From positions 1 through 63,220 of the forward strand of contig JALZUP010000001.1 of assembly GCA_023301505.1 (NCBI GenBank): DNA of 63,220 bases. The letters run 5' to 3'. Positions 18,530 through 28,266 of the stretch are shown here, in pieces. Under the pieces are notes generated by a model. That model saw only the letters and a list, made by a program, of their open reading frames with translations. It did not search any database and had not been told where the DNA came from. This DNA comes from Robiginitomaculum sp. (GTDB lineage Bacteria > Pseudomonadota > Alphaproteobacteria > Caulobacterales > Maricaulaceae). Each line of letters begins with the position of its first letter. The stretch's first letter is position 1. The position numbers were made by a program, and so were the translations under genes.

Positions 18530-19297
18530 ATGAATAAGTCCTCTCATATGTCTACCGATAAGGACGGCCACGCGCCTGCCAGTAAAGTGTTGATCCTGTT
18601 CTCAGGTGGACAGGATTCAGCGAGCTGTTTGGCATGGGCACTTAGCCGCTTTGATTATGTTGAGACTGTGGGATTTGATTATGGCCAGCGTCATAATATT
18701 GAAATGCAATGCCGCATGGATGTTTTAAAGGCTTTTAAAACATCTTTTCCAAGCTGGGCTCATAAAATTGGCGAAGACCATATTGTCGATTTGTCGGCTC
18801 TAGGCGCGATTAGTGATACTTCGCTTACGCGCGATCGTGAAATTGTTCTCTCAGATGCAGGTTTGCCAAATACATTTGTACCGGGGCGGAATTTAATCTT
18901 TTTAAATTTTGCGGCGGCCATAGGTTATCGCCGCGGCCTGACACAACTGGTGGCAGGCATGTGTGAGGCAGATTTTTCAGGCTATCCAGATTGCCGCAAG
19001 CAAACTTTGGACGCCACTATGCGAGCAATTAGTCTTGGGATGGATATGGATTTCACCCTGCATACTCCGCTCATGCATATTAGCAAGGCTGGGGCGTGGG
19101 ATATGGCCTTTGATCTGGGGGGTGAAGATTTGGTCGAGCTTATTCGCACGATCACCCATACATGCTATATGGGCGTGCGCGGAGAGCTGCATGATTACGG
19201 ATATGGATGTGGCAGCTGTCCTGCGTGTGAGCTTCGCGCGCGCGGCTGGCGGGATTATGCCGCTCAAAAACAAGGCATAATTTCGGGTGAAGCTTAA
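18530..19297 (+). CDS. queC: 7-cyano-7-deazaguanine synthase QueC
   Basis: 255 aa. The N-terminal PP-loop ATPase motif is [22 protein letters not shown] and the C-terminal zinc site [14 protein letters not shown] are diagnostic for QueC. It makes preQ0 from 7-carboxy-7-deazaguanine, ammonia and ATP in queuosine tRNA-modification synthesis. AGGAG stands before the ATG. The stop overlaps the queE start (TAATG), so the two are translated together. The first ~18 residues are an unconserved lead. Other pathway genes (queD, queF) are not in the window. Confidence 0.96.
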   Translation: MNKSSHMSTDKDGHAPASKVLILFSGGQDSASCLAWALSRFDYVETVGFDYGQRHNIEMQCRMDVLKAFKTSFPSWAHKIGEDHIVDLSALGAISDTSLTRDREIVLSDAGLPNTFVPGRNLIFLNFAAAIGYRRGLTQLVAGMCEADFSGYPDCRKQTLDATMRAISLGMDMDFTLHTPLMHISKAGAWDMAFDLGGEDLVELIRTITHTCYMGVRGELHDYGYGCGSCPACELRARGWRDYAAQKQGIISGEA

Positions 19298-19953
19298 TGG
19301 TCTATAGCGTCAAAGAAATATATTTGACCGTTCAAGGCGAGGGCGGGCAGACGGGTTTGCCGGCTGTGTTTTTGCGCTTTTCTGGCTGCAATTTATGGAC
19401 AGGCCGTGAGCAAGACCGCGCCAATGCCATTTGCAAATTTTGTGATACGGACTTTATCGGGACAGATGGGCCTGGCGGCTCATCTTTTGAAACCGCGCAA
19501 GAGCTAGCGCGCAGGGTTAAGGCTTACTGGCCGCATGCAAGCTCACATAATGACGACGAGCCAATTGGTCAGCCTTGGGTGGTGTGCACGGGCGGGGAGC
19601 CCTTATTGCAATTAGATAGCAAGCTTATCACAGCCTTACATCAGGCAGGATTTAAAATTGCCGTAGAAACAAATGGCACGCTTGCCGCGCCAAAAGGTAT
19701 TGATTGGCTCTGCGTTAGCCCAAAAGCAAATGCGCCGCTTAAACAGCGTAGCGGTGATGAGCTTAAATTGGTCTTTCCGCAAAAAGAAAACGCCCCGACT
19801 GATTTCGAGGCGCTTGATTTTGAGCGGTTTAGCTTACAGCCGCTCGATGATTTGCAGCAAATGGAACATGCAAAAGCCGCCTTTGATTATTGTCTGAATA
19901 ATCCAAAATGGCAGCTCAGCTTGCAAACCCATAAATGGATTCAAGTTCCTTAA
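19297..19953 (+). CDS. queE: 7-carboxy-7-deazaguanine synthase QueE
   Basis: 218 aa radical SAM enzyme. It begins VKEIYLTVQGEGGQTGLPAVFLRFSGC; the iron-sulfur ligands are that Cys followed by CKFC after an enlarged spacer (CX14CX2C) instead of CX3CX2C, as in the proteobacterial QueE type with a modified cluster loop. VVCTGGEPLLQLD binds SAM. It converts 6-carboxytetrahydropterin to 7-carboxy-7-deazaguanine, the substrate of QueC encoded just upstream. It ends the two-gene operon and is convergent with a minus-strand gene; a 21-base imperfect inverted repeat at 19983-20003 lies between them. Confidence 0.95.
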   Translation: MVYSVKEIYLTVQGEGGQTGLPAVFLRFSGCNLWTGREQDRANAICKFCDTDFIGTDGPGGSSFETAQELARRVKAYWPHASSHNDDEPIGQPWVVCTGGEPLLQLDSKLITALHQAGFKIAVETNGTLAAPKGIDWLCVSPKANAPLKQRSGDELKLVFPQKENAPTDFEALDFERFSLQPLDDLQQMEHAKAAFDYCLNNPKWQLSLQTHKWIQVP

Positions 19954-20019
19954 TTATATAAGCCTCTAAGCATACAGGCTGTCTCATAAGCTAAGCCTAT
20001 GAGGAGGAAGAGCGTTGGC

Positions 20020-20625
20020 TTAATCGCTGATAGATTTCGCCAGACGTAGGGAAAATAAGTTTAGCGCGCGTTCGGCATCTTCCCATGTGCGTAAGCCAAT
20101 AGAATCACCTAGATTTCTTTCATACCATCCATATTCCGCTGCTCCCAACGTGTTGCCGCTTGCATCGACAAGTTGGCCTTCAACTGTGGCGCCGCCCAAA
20201 GCTCGGCTACTAAATGATAAATTTACTGATTTAGACAATTGGCGAGTTGTTGGCCGATTAGGACGCGCATCATCAATTGTAACCAGTAGTGTATAGGGGG
20301 CTGTGTCACTTACCCGTACGCCATTGGAGCTAAGGTCTTTAGTGAGCCTTTCTGATAAGCGTCCCATAAGGTCATCGAGTTCTTTTTGGCCGTAATGTCC
20401 ATTTCCTCTAAAGCCGTCATTCTGCCTAGACGCTCGTCCGCGATCTTCAAAAAATTCAGGCAAATTATCAGCGCGGTGCGCCATATCTTCGCTTAAAACC
20501 ACATTAATTTTAACCGCGCTATTTGCGGGCAAAGTTATTGTTTCTTGGAATTTAGTGTATGAATTGCCATAGGCGGTACTTGTGCCTAGGGCTAATGTCG
20601 CGGCTATTAATAATATTTTGCGCAT
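20020..20625 (-). CDS. Periplasmic/outer-envelope protein of unknown function
   Basis: 201 aa with a signal peptide (MRKILLIAATLALGTSTAYG). The mature part has a motif cluster, LLVTIDDARPNRPTTRQL, then FSSRALGGATVEGQLVDASG and YGWYERNLGD, which looks like the DUF3313/lipoprotein-type beta-alpha fold of small envelope proteins, here without a lipid-attachment Cys. A function cannot be named. Its promoter region is the 190-base gap at its 5' side, which holds a 7-bp inverted repeat with a 15-base loop (20699-20727) and nothing else I recognise. Confidence 0.65.
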   Translation of the reverse strand: MRKILLIAATLALGTSTAYGNSYTKFQETITLPANSAVKINVVLSEDMAHRADNLPEFFEDRGRASRQNDGFRGNGHYGQKELDDLMGRLSERLTKDLSSNGVRVSDTAPYTLLVTIDDARPNRPTTRQLSKSVNLSFSSRALGGATVEGQLVDASGNTLGAAEYGWYERNLGDSIGLRTWEDAERALNLFSLRLAKSISD

Positions 20626-20815
20626 AATAATTCCCGTTTTTGACCTATATTATCTAAGACAGTAGCACAAAATGAGGAGATTCTCAATCAAAGTGGGCCA
20701 TGCTCGCGTGATTGTGACAAGAGCATGAGGTAGCCATGCGGCGGGATGAGGCAATTAAGCACGACGCGCCGTTAGCGATATATCTTATCAGGGGATTTTA
20801 GGTGCTAGGTTGAGC

Positions 20816-21280
20816 CTAACGCAGGCGATCAATGAAGATTTCGAGTATGTTTGAAGAGGCTTCTGCAGCTCCAATTGTTGCTTCAAGCTCTGAGGCTTTA
20901 ATCTCTTTAGATAAGGTCACGACCTTACCGCCTAGATCTACGGCTTGGGTTGTCACAAGCAATACTTTGGAGGTTGTATCAAGCGCGCCATTGGTCACAT
21001 TCACGACGGTTTCGCCCGTGCGGTAGGCGCCTTTACCTGTATAGTAAATCGTCTTGCCAGCAAGCTTGCCCGTTCCAATCACGCTCTCGCCTGCAAATTT
21101 AGCGGTTCCTGCGATACCTTTAGCGGTATATTTCCCTGTATAATAGACACCTTTGACAGGCAGAGCGGCAACTTTGCCAGTCGCCTTGGCGACAGCGCAG
21201 CCTGTACTGAGTAGGCCAGCTATGGCGGTAAGAGTTACTACGCCATATTTTCCCAATTTTCCCATACCCAATTTTCCCAT
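20816..21280 (-). CDS. Small repeat-containing lipoprotein
   Basis: About 154 aa. I start at the ATG at 21280, preceded by GGAG, and not at the GTG at 21301. A signal segment ends LLSTGC, a good lipobox. The mature protein is built of degenerate Gly-Lys-Thr repeats: VYYTGKYTAKGIAGTAKFAG, then IGTGKLAGKTIYYTGKGAYRTG. These resemble amphipathic, pore- or membrane-hugging repeats in which YYTGK recurs. The C-terminal 50 residues are helical. It may be an outer-membrane-attached structural protein; I know no named family. Confidence 0.6.
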   Translation of the reverse strand: MGKLGMGKLGKYGVVTLTAIAGLLSTGCAVAKATGKVAALPVKGVYYTGKYTAKGIAGTAKFAGESVIGTGKLAGKTIYYTGKGAYRTGETVVNVTNGALDTTSKVLLVTTQAVDLGGKVVTLSKEIKASELEATIGAAEASSNILEIFIDRLR

Positions 21281-21428
21281 AGCGGGCTCCATATCCGACA
21301 CACGCCTATAAGCGTAAATTCAATATCTTTCGAGAGCTTTATACAGCTATATAGTGAAAAATATGTGAAACAGCTAATTGATTCCAGCGTTAATGTCAGC
21401 GTCTCAGTTAAAAACCGCTAGCTAAAAA

Positions 21429-23480
21429 TCATCGGCTTTCTTGACGCCACGCCCAAGCAATAGACAGCGCGAATAGAATGAAGAAGAGTAAAATAGGCGC
21501 GAGGGGAACGCGTTTAGATGCGGTGACGTCATAGCGTTCATTATTGACAAGTCCCGCCCAATCGCTCCCGCCTGCATTTGAACCAATGCGCGTGCGGCGT
21601 AGGCCGGGCAGGGCGCTCACATCTTCTCCTGCAATGCTAATATGGCCATTACTGGCTGCGCTTAGCGGTGCGAGAAATTCAGATGTTGGCAAGAGCGTTG
21701 AAAATTCCTTGGGGTTTAGCGCCCCCGCCGCAGCGATAGCATGTAGCTCTGCGCTTTGGACTCGGTAACTGCCTTGCGTGCTAGCCTCGGTCTTGCCCTG
21801 ATATAAACCCGGCCCAACGCGCGTTAAATTTAGTGTGCCAGTCAGGCCGTCCGGAGTTATAATTTCTACAGACTGATCGGCGTCTTCGAGCGTTGTGCGC
21901 TCAACAGTCATAATGCCGTCGCTAATTTTAGCGCTCAGCTTTTCAGCCTCAAGGTCTGGCTCTCCCATTAGCCAATGAGCTAGCCGGCGAAATAATTCAT
22001 TATAAGGCCCGCCGCCTTCAAATCCTTTAGCCCATAGCCAAGCTTGATCTGACAATAGCAAAGCGACGCGGCCCTCGCCTGGACTATCTAAGACCAAGAG
22101 GGGACGATCATCAGGCGCGCTCATAAGCACATCACCGCCTAAAACATTGGCTTCAATCGTGCGAAACCAGCGGCCCCATATATCCGCCGCGCCATTATGA
22201 AATCCTGCCGTTATAGGATGGCGTTGTCCTTTATCTGTAAGCTCAGGGCTAAAGCCTTCTTCAAAGCTCTCTCCCGTTGGGCGAGCGGGTAACACACTGG
22301 CTAGCGGGCTAAGCGAGAGGCTTTGCGGGCTAGCAAAGGGCGGGCCTGCGGCGACAAGTAATGCCCCGCCATTATCAACATAGCGCGCAATATTTTGAAT
22401 GTAATAAGGCGAGAGAATATTGCGGCGACGATATTGGTCGAAGATAATCAGATCAAATTCTTCGACTTTTTCTTCAAATAATTCGCGTGTTGGGAAGGCG
22501 ATTAAAGAGAGCTCACGGCTCGTTGCGCCGACGCTTTTACCGGGGGGGCGTAAAATTGAAAACTGGACTAAATCTACAGACGGGTCTGATTTTAAAAGAT
22601 TTCTCCATGCCCGCCCTCCGCTATGCGGCTCGCCCGTAATGAGCAAAACACGTAGGCGGTCGCGAATGCCCGCAATCTCTTGGACAAAGACATTATTGAG
22701 CTGGGTTAGCTCTCCCTCAACGCCTTGGGCGATGATCTCGACTGTATTGCTCCCGCGCCTCTCCACTTTGACGGGGATGGATACTTTATCGCCAATGGGA
22801 ACATTAAATGTGTCTTGCACCTCACCATTTAGGCGGAGCTGAATGAGCGCCAAACTGCCTTCATGGCCGGGGTCATCGACAGTGATGTCAAAATCAACCG
22901 TCTCATCAACAAGGCCAAAGCGCGGCGCTGTAATGGCATTAAGACGCCGATCACGCGCTGTTTCACTGCCAACAATGAGGGCATGAAAGGGCGTATTGTC
23001 AGGCAGCAGGCCCTCTAAATCTGTAGGCAGGTCATGGACTTGCCCGTCAGTAATCGTAAATATACCTGCAATCCTATCGGCGGGCAGGTTGCTGACCCCG
23101 TCAATCAGTGTGCGGGTGAGCTGCGTGCCATCTTCGCTAGGGTCAATATTTAGCGTGATTAGCTCGACATTGTCCTGAGCCTTGATGGCGGCGGATAAGC
23201 CGCTGGTCAGCTCATTTGCGACCCGCTCGCGCTCGCCAATCTTCATGCTCTCCGAGCGGTCTGTAATCAGCAAAGCAATATCTGGTAAATATTGACGGTC
23301 TTCGGTGACCGATTGAGGGTTCATTAAAGCAATGCCAAGCACGGCGGCGGCAAAGGCGCGGGCTAGAAAACTGCGCAGCCGCGCGCGCCCTGTCGCGAGC
23401 GCGCTAATCAAGGCCAGCGCGACCAATATGGCAATCCATAGCGGCGCAATTAAGGGGTCAAAGGCGATAGATTGCTCCAT
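21429..23480 (-). CDS. Large membrane protein of the MoxR/DUF58/DUF4159 operon (VWA-like)
   Basis: 683 aa. Two N-terminal membrane spans (about residues 10-60), a periplasmic part that starts like a VWA domain (LLITDRSESM contains the DxSxS metal site), a middle with a glutamine-amidotransferase-like stretch (DLIIFDQYRRRNIL then YVDNGGALLVAAGPPFAS), and one C-terminal span (APILLFFILFALSIAWAW). Family members always follow the DUF4159 gene, and here the two overlap by one base. The set probably forms an envelope complex assembled by the MoxR chaperone; its exact job is not established. It is the last gene of the operon. Confidence 0.75.
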   Translation of the reverse strand: MEQSIAFDPLIAPLWIAILVALALISALATGRARLRSFLARAFAAAVLGIALMNPQSVTEDRQYLPDIALLITDRSESMKIGERERVANELTSGLSAAIKAQDNVELITLNIDPSEDGTQLTRTLIDGVSNLPADRIAGIFTITDGQVHDLPTDLEGLLPDNTPFHALIVGSETARDRRLNAITAPRFGLVDETVDFDITVDDPGHEGSLALIQLRLNGEVQDTFNVPIGDKVSIPVKVERRGSNTVEIIAQGVEGELTQLNNVFVQEIAGIRDRLRVLLITGEPHSGGRAWRNLLKSDPSVDLVQFSILRPPGKSVGATSRELSLIAFPTRELFEEKVEEFDLIIFDQYRRRNILSPYYIQNIARYVDNGGALLVAAGPPFASPQSLSLSPLASVLPARPTGESFEEGFSPELTDKGQRHPITAGFHNGAADIWGRWFRTIEANVLGGDVLMSAPDDRPLLVLDSPGEGRVALLLSDQAWLWAKGFEGGGPYNELFRRLAHWLMGEPDLEAEKLSAKISDGIMTVERTTLEDADQSVEIITPDGLTGTLNLTRVGPGLYQGKTEASTQGSYRVQSAELHAIAAAGALNPKEFSTLLPTSEFLAPLSAASNGHISIAGEDVSALPGLRRTRIGSNAGGSDWAGLVNNERYDVTASKRVPLAPILLFFILFALSIAWAWRQESR

Positions 23481-26275
23481 TACTCCCCCCCATCTAGCAG
23501 ATCTAAGGGGTTTCTAGGCACGTTGATGATGTCGCGCGGGCCTTCTAAATCAGTCGTGCCGCTATCGCCGAGCCGTTCGAGTAAGGCGGGAACGTGAACC
23601 TGATCGGCTTTGTAATTTCCAGATAGGACATACATGGCTAGATTAACGCCAAAGCGTTTGGCAAATTCGCGCTGGCGGGGCATGGTTTCTTCTAAGCTGC
23701 CGTAAAACTCACCATCACTTGAAATGGCCCAAGCACTTGCCCAATCATTTGAGCCTATGATGACACTGGCCACGCCATCGCGCGCGCCAATGCTTTCGGC
23801 ATCAACCCAGACTTGCCCATCAGCCCAGCGGCCCGGATATTTTTCAAGCAAGAAAAAAGACTTATTGAGGACATGGTCTTCAGGGACGGCTTTGAGCGTT
23901 GGAATGTCCAAAGATTTAGAAATATTGGCCAGCCCGGGATGCTGTGCGCCTAATCGCAGGGCGCGTTCGCCTTCATCTTGGGTGTCAAACACAACCGTTC
24001 CGCCGCTTTCCATATAGGCATTCACCGCTTTGCTGGCCGCGTCAGATAGCTCGGCGGCATCACGGGTTACGGGCCAGTAAATAAAGGGATATATAACAAG
24101 GCTATCCGTTTCAATATTGACGCCCCGCGGCTCGGCAGGTTCAACCGTTGTGCGGCGGGTCAGTTCTTCGCTTACCCCCTTCAGCCCGTCCGATGATTTG
24201 CGGTCAAGGCGGCTATCGCCCGTGACGACATAGGCAAAATGAAGCGCTAAGGCATCCGTTTCCACGCTGGCTGATTGCGCATGGGCGGGCGCTGGGCTCA
24301 CCCCATGCATTATCAGGCTTGCGCCAATTAAAGCTATTGCGGTGGTGCTAGCTATTTTGCGCTTTGGCAATAAGGCTCCAAAACGGCCTGTAAGCCAGAG
24401 CGCAATAATAGCATCAATAATCAACATAATAAGCCCAATCAGTAAGAGAGTAGCTGTCAAAGAGTGGCTCGTTTGGTCGCTATATTGCGCTTCTCTTAGG
24501 CCGTTTATCCCCGCTGTGCTTGATAAGGGGCTCATATCGCGCACAGTGTTAAGGGCTGTGCGGCGCGGCCCTTGGCGATACAGGCCCGGCAAATGGGTCT
24601 CGTCGAGTTTTACGCTGTCAAATGTGCCGTCTTGAACGGGCTGCGCGGTTAGCGGCGGCGCGCTTAGGCGGCCAAAGGCGTCAAGCGTGCGTTCTGCGCT
24701 CCATGAGCCGCCCGTCACAGTCGAGGAGGCTGGCGTGGCCCGCGCCATAGGCAAGATACGTTTAAGCATAGAGACATATAGTCCGCTAATCGCCAGATTA
24801 GACCATTCTGGGCCAGAGGTTACATGAAACAGGACAATTCTGCCTTGTCCGCGCACAGCAGATGTCACGATAGGCGACCCATCCGTCAGGCGCGCCCATG
24901 TGCGAATATCTGTTTGCGCGCCCGGCTGCGCCATGACTTGCTGGGTGACATTGATCTCTTCGGGAATGATTAAGCCGAAAAAGGGACTATCTTCTTCAAA
25001 AGGGGCAAGGTTTTGCGGGTCTTCCCATGTCAGCGCGCCGCCTAAAGCTCTGTCCCCAAAGCGTAAGTCGACGGGTAAAAGCTCATCAGAGCGTGCGGCA
25101 AGTTTTGGCCCTGCAAAGCGTATTAAAAGACCGCCATTATCGACAAATTCGGTAAGGGCGTCATCTTCAATGCGCGAATTATCAGACATAACGATAATGC
25201 TTGGCCCCAATGGGAGAAGATCGGAAATTTCGCCTTTAAAAATATCGGCATTTGGGCCTAAGGCTTTATCCACATAATAGACATCGGATAAAAGCGGCTG
25301 CGTATTATCTTCGCTGCCTTCTAATATGCCAACCACAGGGCGGCCCCAACTATCATCTAAAAGCTTGATGCTTCCAGCGCTATTACTGCCTTCGGGTCGG
25401 ATAAAGCTCACGCGGTTGCGCAGATCAGCGGGCAGTTCAAATTCAGCCTCTGCTTCGCTTTGTCCTGCGCCAAAATTAAGCTCTGCTTGGCCAATAACGC
25501 GTCCATCCGCGCCATAAGCAATCGCGGTTTGCTGGCGCACGCTATCGCTATCAAGGCGGTGATAGCTAATTCGAAATCCGTTCTGGCTCTCGGCAATCTC
25601 GCCTGCCAATAAAGGACGGCTTTCACTATTGGGCAGTAAAATTTCTGCTTGCGCGCCATCGGATAATTTTGCCGCAAGGGTTTGCGCTGCGCCGTAATTT
25701 ATGCCGCTAGAGAGCCAAATGACATTGGCGTCCCCAATGTCTAAATCTTCAATACGCTGCATGGCGGCTATGTGATCGGCGGGCAGAGGGGCAGGGTCTA
25801 ATAAAGCAAGCGCGTCAATTGCGGCTTGGGCGGGGCCAAAGATAACAGGCTCTTCTACAGCTTGTCCGGGGGCGTAGCTTGGCAGAAGCGCGACGCGTGA
25901 ATTATTGCGCCGTGCTTCATCAAGGCGGTCTTCGGCCTCGCGCGTGATCTGGCTCCAATTACTGGCCGCGCCATAACCATTATCGATAACCATGACGACA
26001 TCTCGCACGGTTTGCTCAGTATTGTTAAATAAGATAGGCCGCGCCAGAGCGACAGCAATAATCGCCATCATGGCCATACGAAACAGTAATAACCACCACG
26101 GCGTTTTATCGGGTGTCTCCTCTTCGGTGACAACATCGGCTAGAATACGAATGGGCGGAAAGGCTTGCTCTTTGGGGCGCGGCGGCGTGGCTTTCAATAT
26201 CCAATAGATGAGCGGCACGGCCAATAGACCTAGCAGTCCCAAAGGCGCTAAAAATGTCAAAGCTCCGAATTCCAT
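23480..26275 (-). CDS. BatA N-terminal / DUF4159 membrane protein
   Basis: 931 aa. The N-terminus is the aerotolerance-regulator (BatA-type) domain with two spans: FLAPLGLLGLLAVPLIYWIL and the span before FNNTEQTVRDVVMVIDNG, the degraded VWA start. A further membrane segment is near residues 620-660, and the C-terminal DUF4159 domain (about residues 690-910) reads ALHFAYVVTGDSRLDR, VIYPFIYWPVT and GGTVVFDTQDEGE. Such proteins belong to MoxR-VWA complexes of the envelope. It overlaps both neighbours by one base (ATGA/TAATG type), so the operon is tightly coupled. Confidence 0.85.
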   Translation of the reverse strand: MEFGALTFLAPLGLLGLLAVPLIYWILKATPPRPKEQAFPPIRILADVVTEEETPDKTPWWLLLFRMAMMAIIAVALARPILFNNTEQTVRDVVMVIDNGYGAASNWSQITREAEDRLDEARRNNSRVALLPSYAPGQAVEEPVIFGPAQAAIDALALLDPAPLPADHIAAMQRIEDLDIGDANVIWLSSGINYGAAQTLAAKLSDGAQAEILLPNSESRPLLAGEIAESQNGFRISYHRLDSDSVRQQTAIAYGADGRVIGQAELNFGAGQSEAEAEFELPADLRNRVSFIRPEGSNSAGSIKLLDDSWGRPVVGILEGSEDNTQPLLSDVYYVDKALGPNADIFKGEISDLLPLGPSIIVMSDNSRIEDDALTEFVDNGGLLIRFAGPKLAARSDELLPVDLRFGDRALGGALTWEDPQNLAPFEEDSPFFGLIIPEEINVTQQVMAQPGAQTDIRTWARLTDGSPIVTSAVRGQGRIVLFHVTSGPEWSNLAISGLYVSMLKRILPMARATPASSTVTGGSWSAERTLDAFGRLSAPPLTAQPVQDGTFDSVKLDETHLPGLYRQGPRRTALNTVRDMSPLSSTAGINGLREAQYSDQTSHSLTATLLLIGLIMLIIDAIIALWLTGRFGALLPKRKIASTTAIALIGASLIMHGVSPAPAHAQSASVETDALALHFAYVVTGDSRLDRKSSDGLKGVSEELTRRTTVEPAEPRGVNIETDSLVIYPFIYWPVTRDAAELSDAASKAVNAYMESGGTVVFDTQDEGERALRLGAQHPGLANISKSLDIPTLKAVPEDHVLNKSFFLLEKYPGRWADGQVWVDAESIGARDGVASVIIGSNDWASAWAISSDGEFYGSLEETMPRQREFAKRFGVNLAMYVLSGNYKADQVHVPALLERLGDSGTTDLEGPRDIINVPRNPLDLLDGGE

Positions 26276-27156
26276 TATCGCCGCTCCAGACTAAACGCAT
26301 TATAGAGCGCGGTTAGAGCGCGAGTGGCGGGCTGATCTGTGTGATGGGTGATGACCGTCCAGCCCAAACGCGTGGCACTGTCGGCAATGGCGGCTTTATG
26401 AGCCTCAAATTTATCGCGATAAGCCTCTTGGGCTTTTTCGGCGCGGCCCACGATCAAAGGCTGTAAGAGCTTGCCACCCGGAAAGCTCATTTTCATGCGC
26501 CCGCGATAGGGAAAACTTTCTTCGGCGGGGTCAATCACATGAAGCATGACGCCTCTGGCTGGGCGGGCGCTAAAGCGGGCAAGCTGTTCTGTCCAAACGG
26601 CGGGGCTTTCTAGAAAGTCAGAGGCCAGCACCAGACGGGCATGAGGCGGAATGTCAGCGGATAGATGCTCTTTCTGGCCAGTGCTTGTGGCTAGGCTATA
26701 GGTGATTTGTTCAAGTCCCGCGCGGCCTGTACGCGGGCGTTCACTCTCGCCCAATACAGCGCAGCGCTCTCCTGCGCGCATCAATAAGGACGCCAGAGCC
26801 ATTAAAATTACGCTGGCCCGCTCTTGTTTGCTGGGTAGGGCTTTGTTGGAAGTCCAATCCATGCCTGAATTACCATCGCGCCACATCCAAACCGTATTGG
26901 CCGCTTCCCATTCTGTCTCGCGCACATAGAGATTATCGGCGCGCGCACTGCGTCGCCAATCAATGCGGTTGGCCGCGTCCGAGCTATCATAATTGCGATA
27001 TTGCCAAAACGTTTCGCCTTGCCCTGATCGGCGGCGACCATGTACGCCCTGCGCCACAATAGCAGCTACGCGCTCCGCTTCGGCCAAAAGAGGCGGGAAG
27101 GGCGCGGCGAGCGTTTCGGCATCACGCCGTAAGTTTAGGGCAGAGCGCGGCGCCAT
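26275..27156 (-). CDS. DUF58 domain protein
   Basis: 293 aa soluble protein. The DUF58 core is plain: GRRRSGQGETFWQYRNYDSSDAANRIDWRRSARADNLYVRETEWE. A degenerate VWA-like fold follows (DGNSGMDW in place of a complete metal site). DUF58 proteins are regular partners of MoxR ATPases. The start directly abuts the moxR stop, and its end overlaps the DUF4159 gene by one base. Length is normal. Biochemical function of the family is unknown. Confidence 0.9.
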   Translation of the reverse strand: MAPRSALNLRRDAETLAAPFPPLLAEAERVAAIVAQGVHGRRRSGQGETFWQYRNYDSSDAANRIDWRRSARADNLYVRETEWEAANTVWMWRDGNSGMDWTSNKALPSKQERASVILMALASLLMRAGERCAVLGESERPRTGRAGLEQITYSLATSTGQKEHLSADIPPHARLVLASDFLESPAVWTEQLARFSARPARGVMLHVIDPAEESFPYRGRMKMSFPGGKLLQPLIVGRAEKAQEAYRDKFEAHKAAIADSATRLGWTVITHHTDQPATRALTALYNAFSLERR

Positions 27157-28152
27157 TTAGCCAAGCGTCTTCGCAAGTTGGGCCGTAACGCTGTCAATTG
27201 TATGCCCTTCGGCCCGCGCGGCGAAAGAGAGCGCCATGCGGTGCTTTAGAACGGGTACGGCGAGGGCTTTGACATCATCTAGGCTTGGCGATAGGCGGCC
27301 ATCCATTAGCGCGCGGGCGCGCGAGGCTAGCATAAGGGCTTGGCCAGCCCGCGGGCCGGGGCCCCATGATACTGTCTTTTTGACAAATTCGCGTGTGGTT
27401 TGGTCGGGGCGTGCATCGCGCACGAGGCCAATGATGGCATCGACGACGTTATCGCCAATCGGCATTTTGCGCACAAGTTTTTGTAGCTCTTGGAGCTGTT
27501 TAGGCGTGAGCACTTTTTTGGCCTTGGCCTCGCCCGTTCCTGTTGTGGCGAGTAAGATTTTGCGTTCTGTATCTGCATCGGGATAGCCGACATCAATTTG
27601 GAACAAGAAACGGTCTAGCTGAGCTTCGGGTAGCGGATAGGTGCCTTCTTGCTCAATCGGGTTTTGCGTAGCCAGTACATGGAACGGAGCGGGTAGCTCA
27701 TGGCGCTCACCTGCGACCGTCACAAAATGCTCTTGCATGGCTTGCAAAAGAGCAGATTGCGTGCGCGGGCTGGCGCGGTTGATTTCATCTGCCATTAAAA
27801 GCTGAGTAAAGACGGGGCCAGGGATGAAGCGAAAGGCACGCTTGCCTGTCTTAGCTTCTTCGAGCACTTCAGAGCCGATAATGTCGGCGGGCATTAAATC
27901 TGGGGTGAACTGAATCCGTTTATTATCAAGCCCTGTTACCGCGCCTAATGTTTCCACCAAAAGCGTTTTCGCCAGTCCCGGCGCGCCGACAAGCAAGGCA
28001 TGACCGCCACATAATATGGCATTAAGCGTTAGGTCGACAACCTCCTCTTGGCCAATGACGACTTGTGCGATAGATTCGCGGGCGCTTTGTAATTTGGCTG
28101 TGGCTTTTTCGGCTGCCGCTTGTGTTGCTTTGTCAAGCGCCTGTGTGCTCAT
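27157..28152 (-). CDS. MoxR family AAA+ ATPase
   Basis: 331 aa. Walker A is VGAPGLAKTLL (about residues 56-63), Walker B with sensor is LLMADEINRASPRTQSALLQAMQE, and the arginine-finger/sensor region is FHVLATQNPIEQEGTYPLPEAQLDRFLF, all textbook MoxR. These ATPases act as chaperones that load or activate VWA-containing partners, here the three downstream genes. It is first in a four-gene operon (moxR-DUF58-DUF4159-membrane protein). It is divergent from the DUF1285 gene across 114 bases, which should contain both promoters. Confidence 0.95.
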   Translation of the reverse strand: MSTQALDKATQAAAEKATAKLQSARESIAQVVIGQEEVVDLTLNAILCGGHALLVGAPGLAKTLLVETLGAVTGLDNKRIQFTPDLMPADIIGSEVLEEAKTGKRAFRFIPGPVFTQLLMADEINRASPRTQSALLQAMQEHFVTVAGERHELPAPFHVLATQNPIEQEGTYPLPEAQLDRFLFQIDVGYPDADTERKILLATTGTGEAKAKKVLTPKQLQELQKLVRKMPIGDNVVDAIIGLVRDARPDQTTREFVKKTVSWGPGPRAGQALMLASRARALMDGRLSPSLDDVKALAVPVLKHRMALSFAARAEGHTIDSVTAQLAKTLG

Positions 28153-28266
28153 AATGTTACGTCCTGATATAAAGATGAATCGTAGTCGTTAGTGTAGGTT
28201 AAAAATGAAGATGAAAGATAGCAGGCAGAATGTCCATCCAGCAATACATGAAAAAGTGGCTATATT

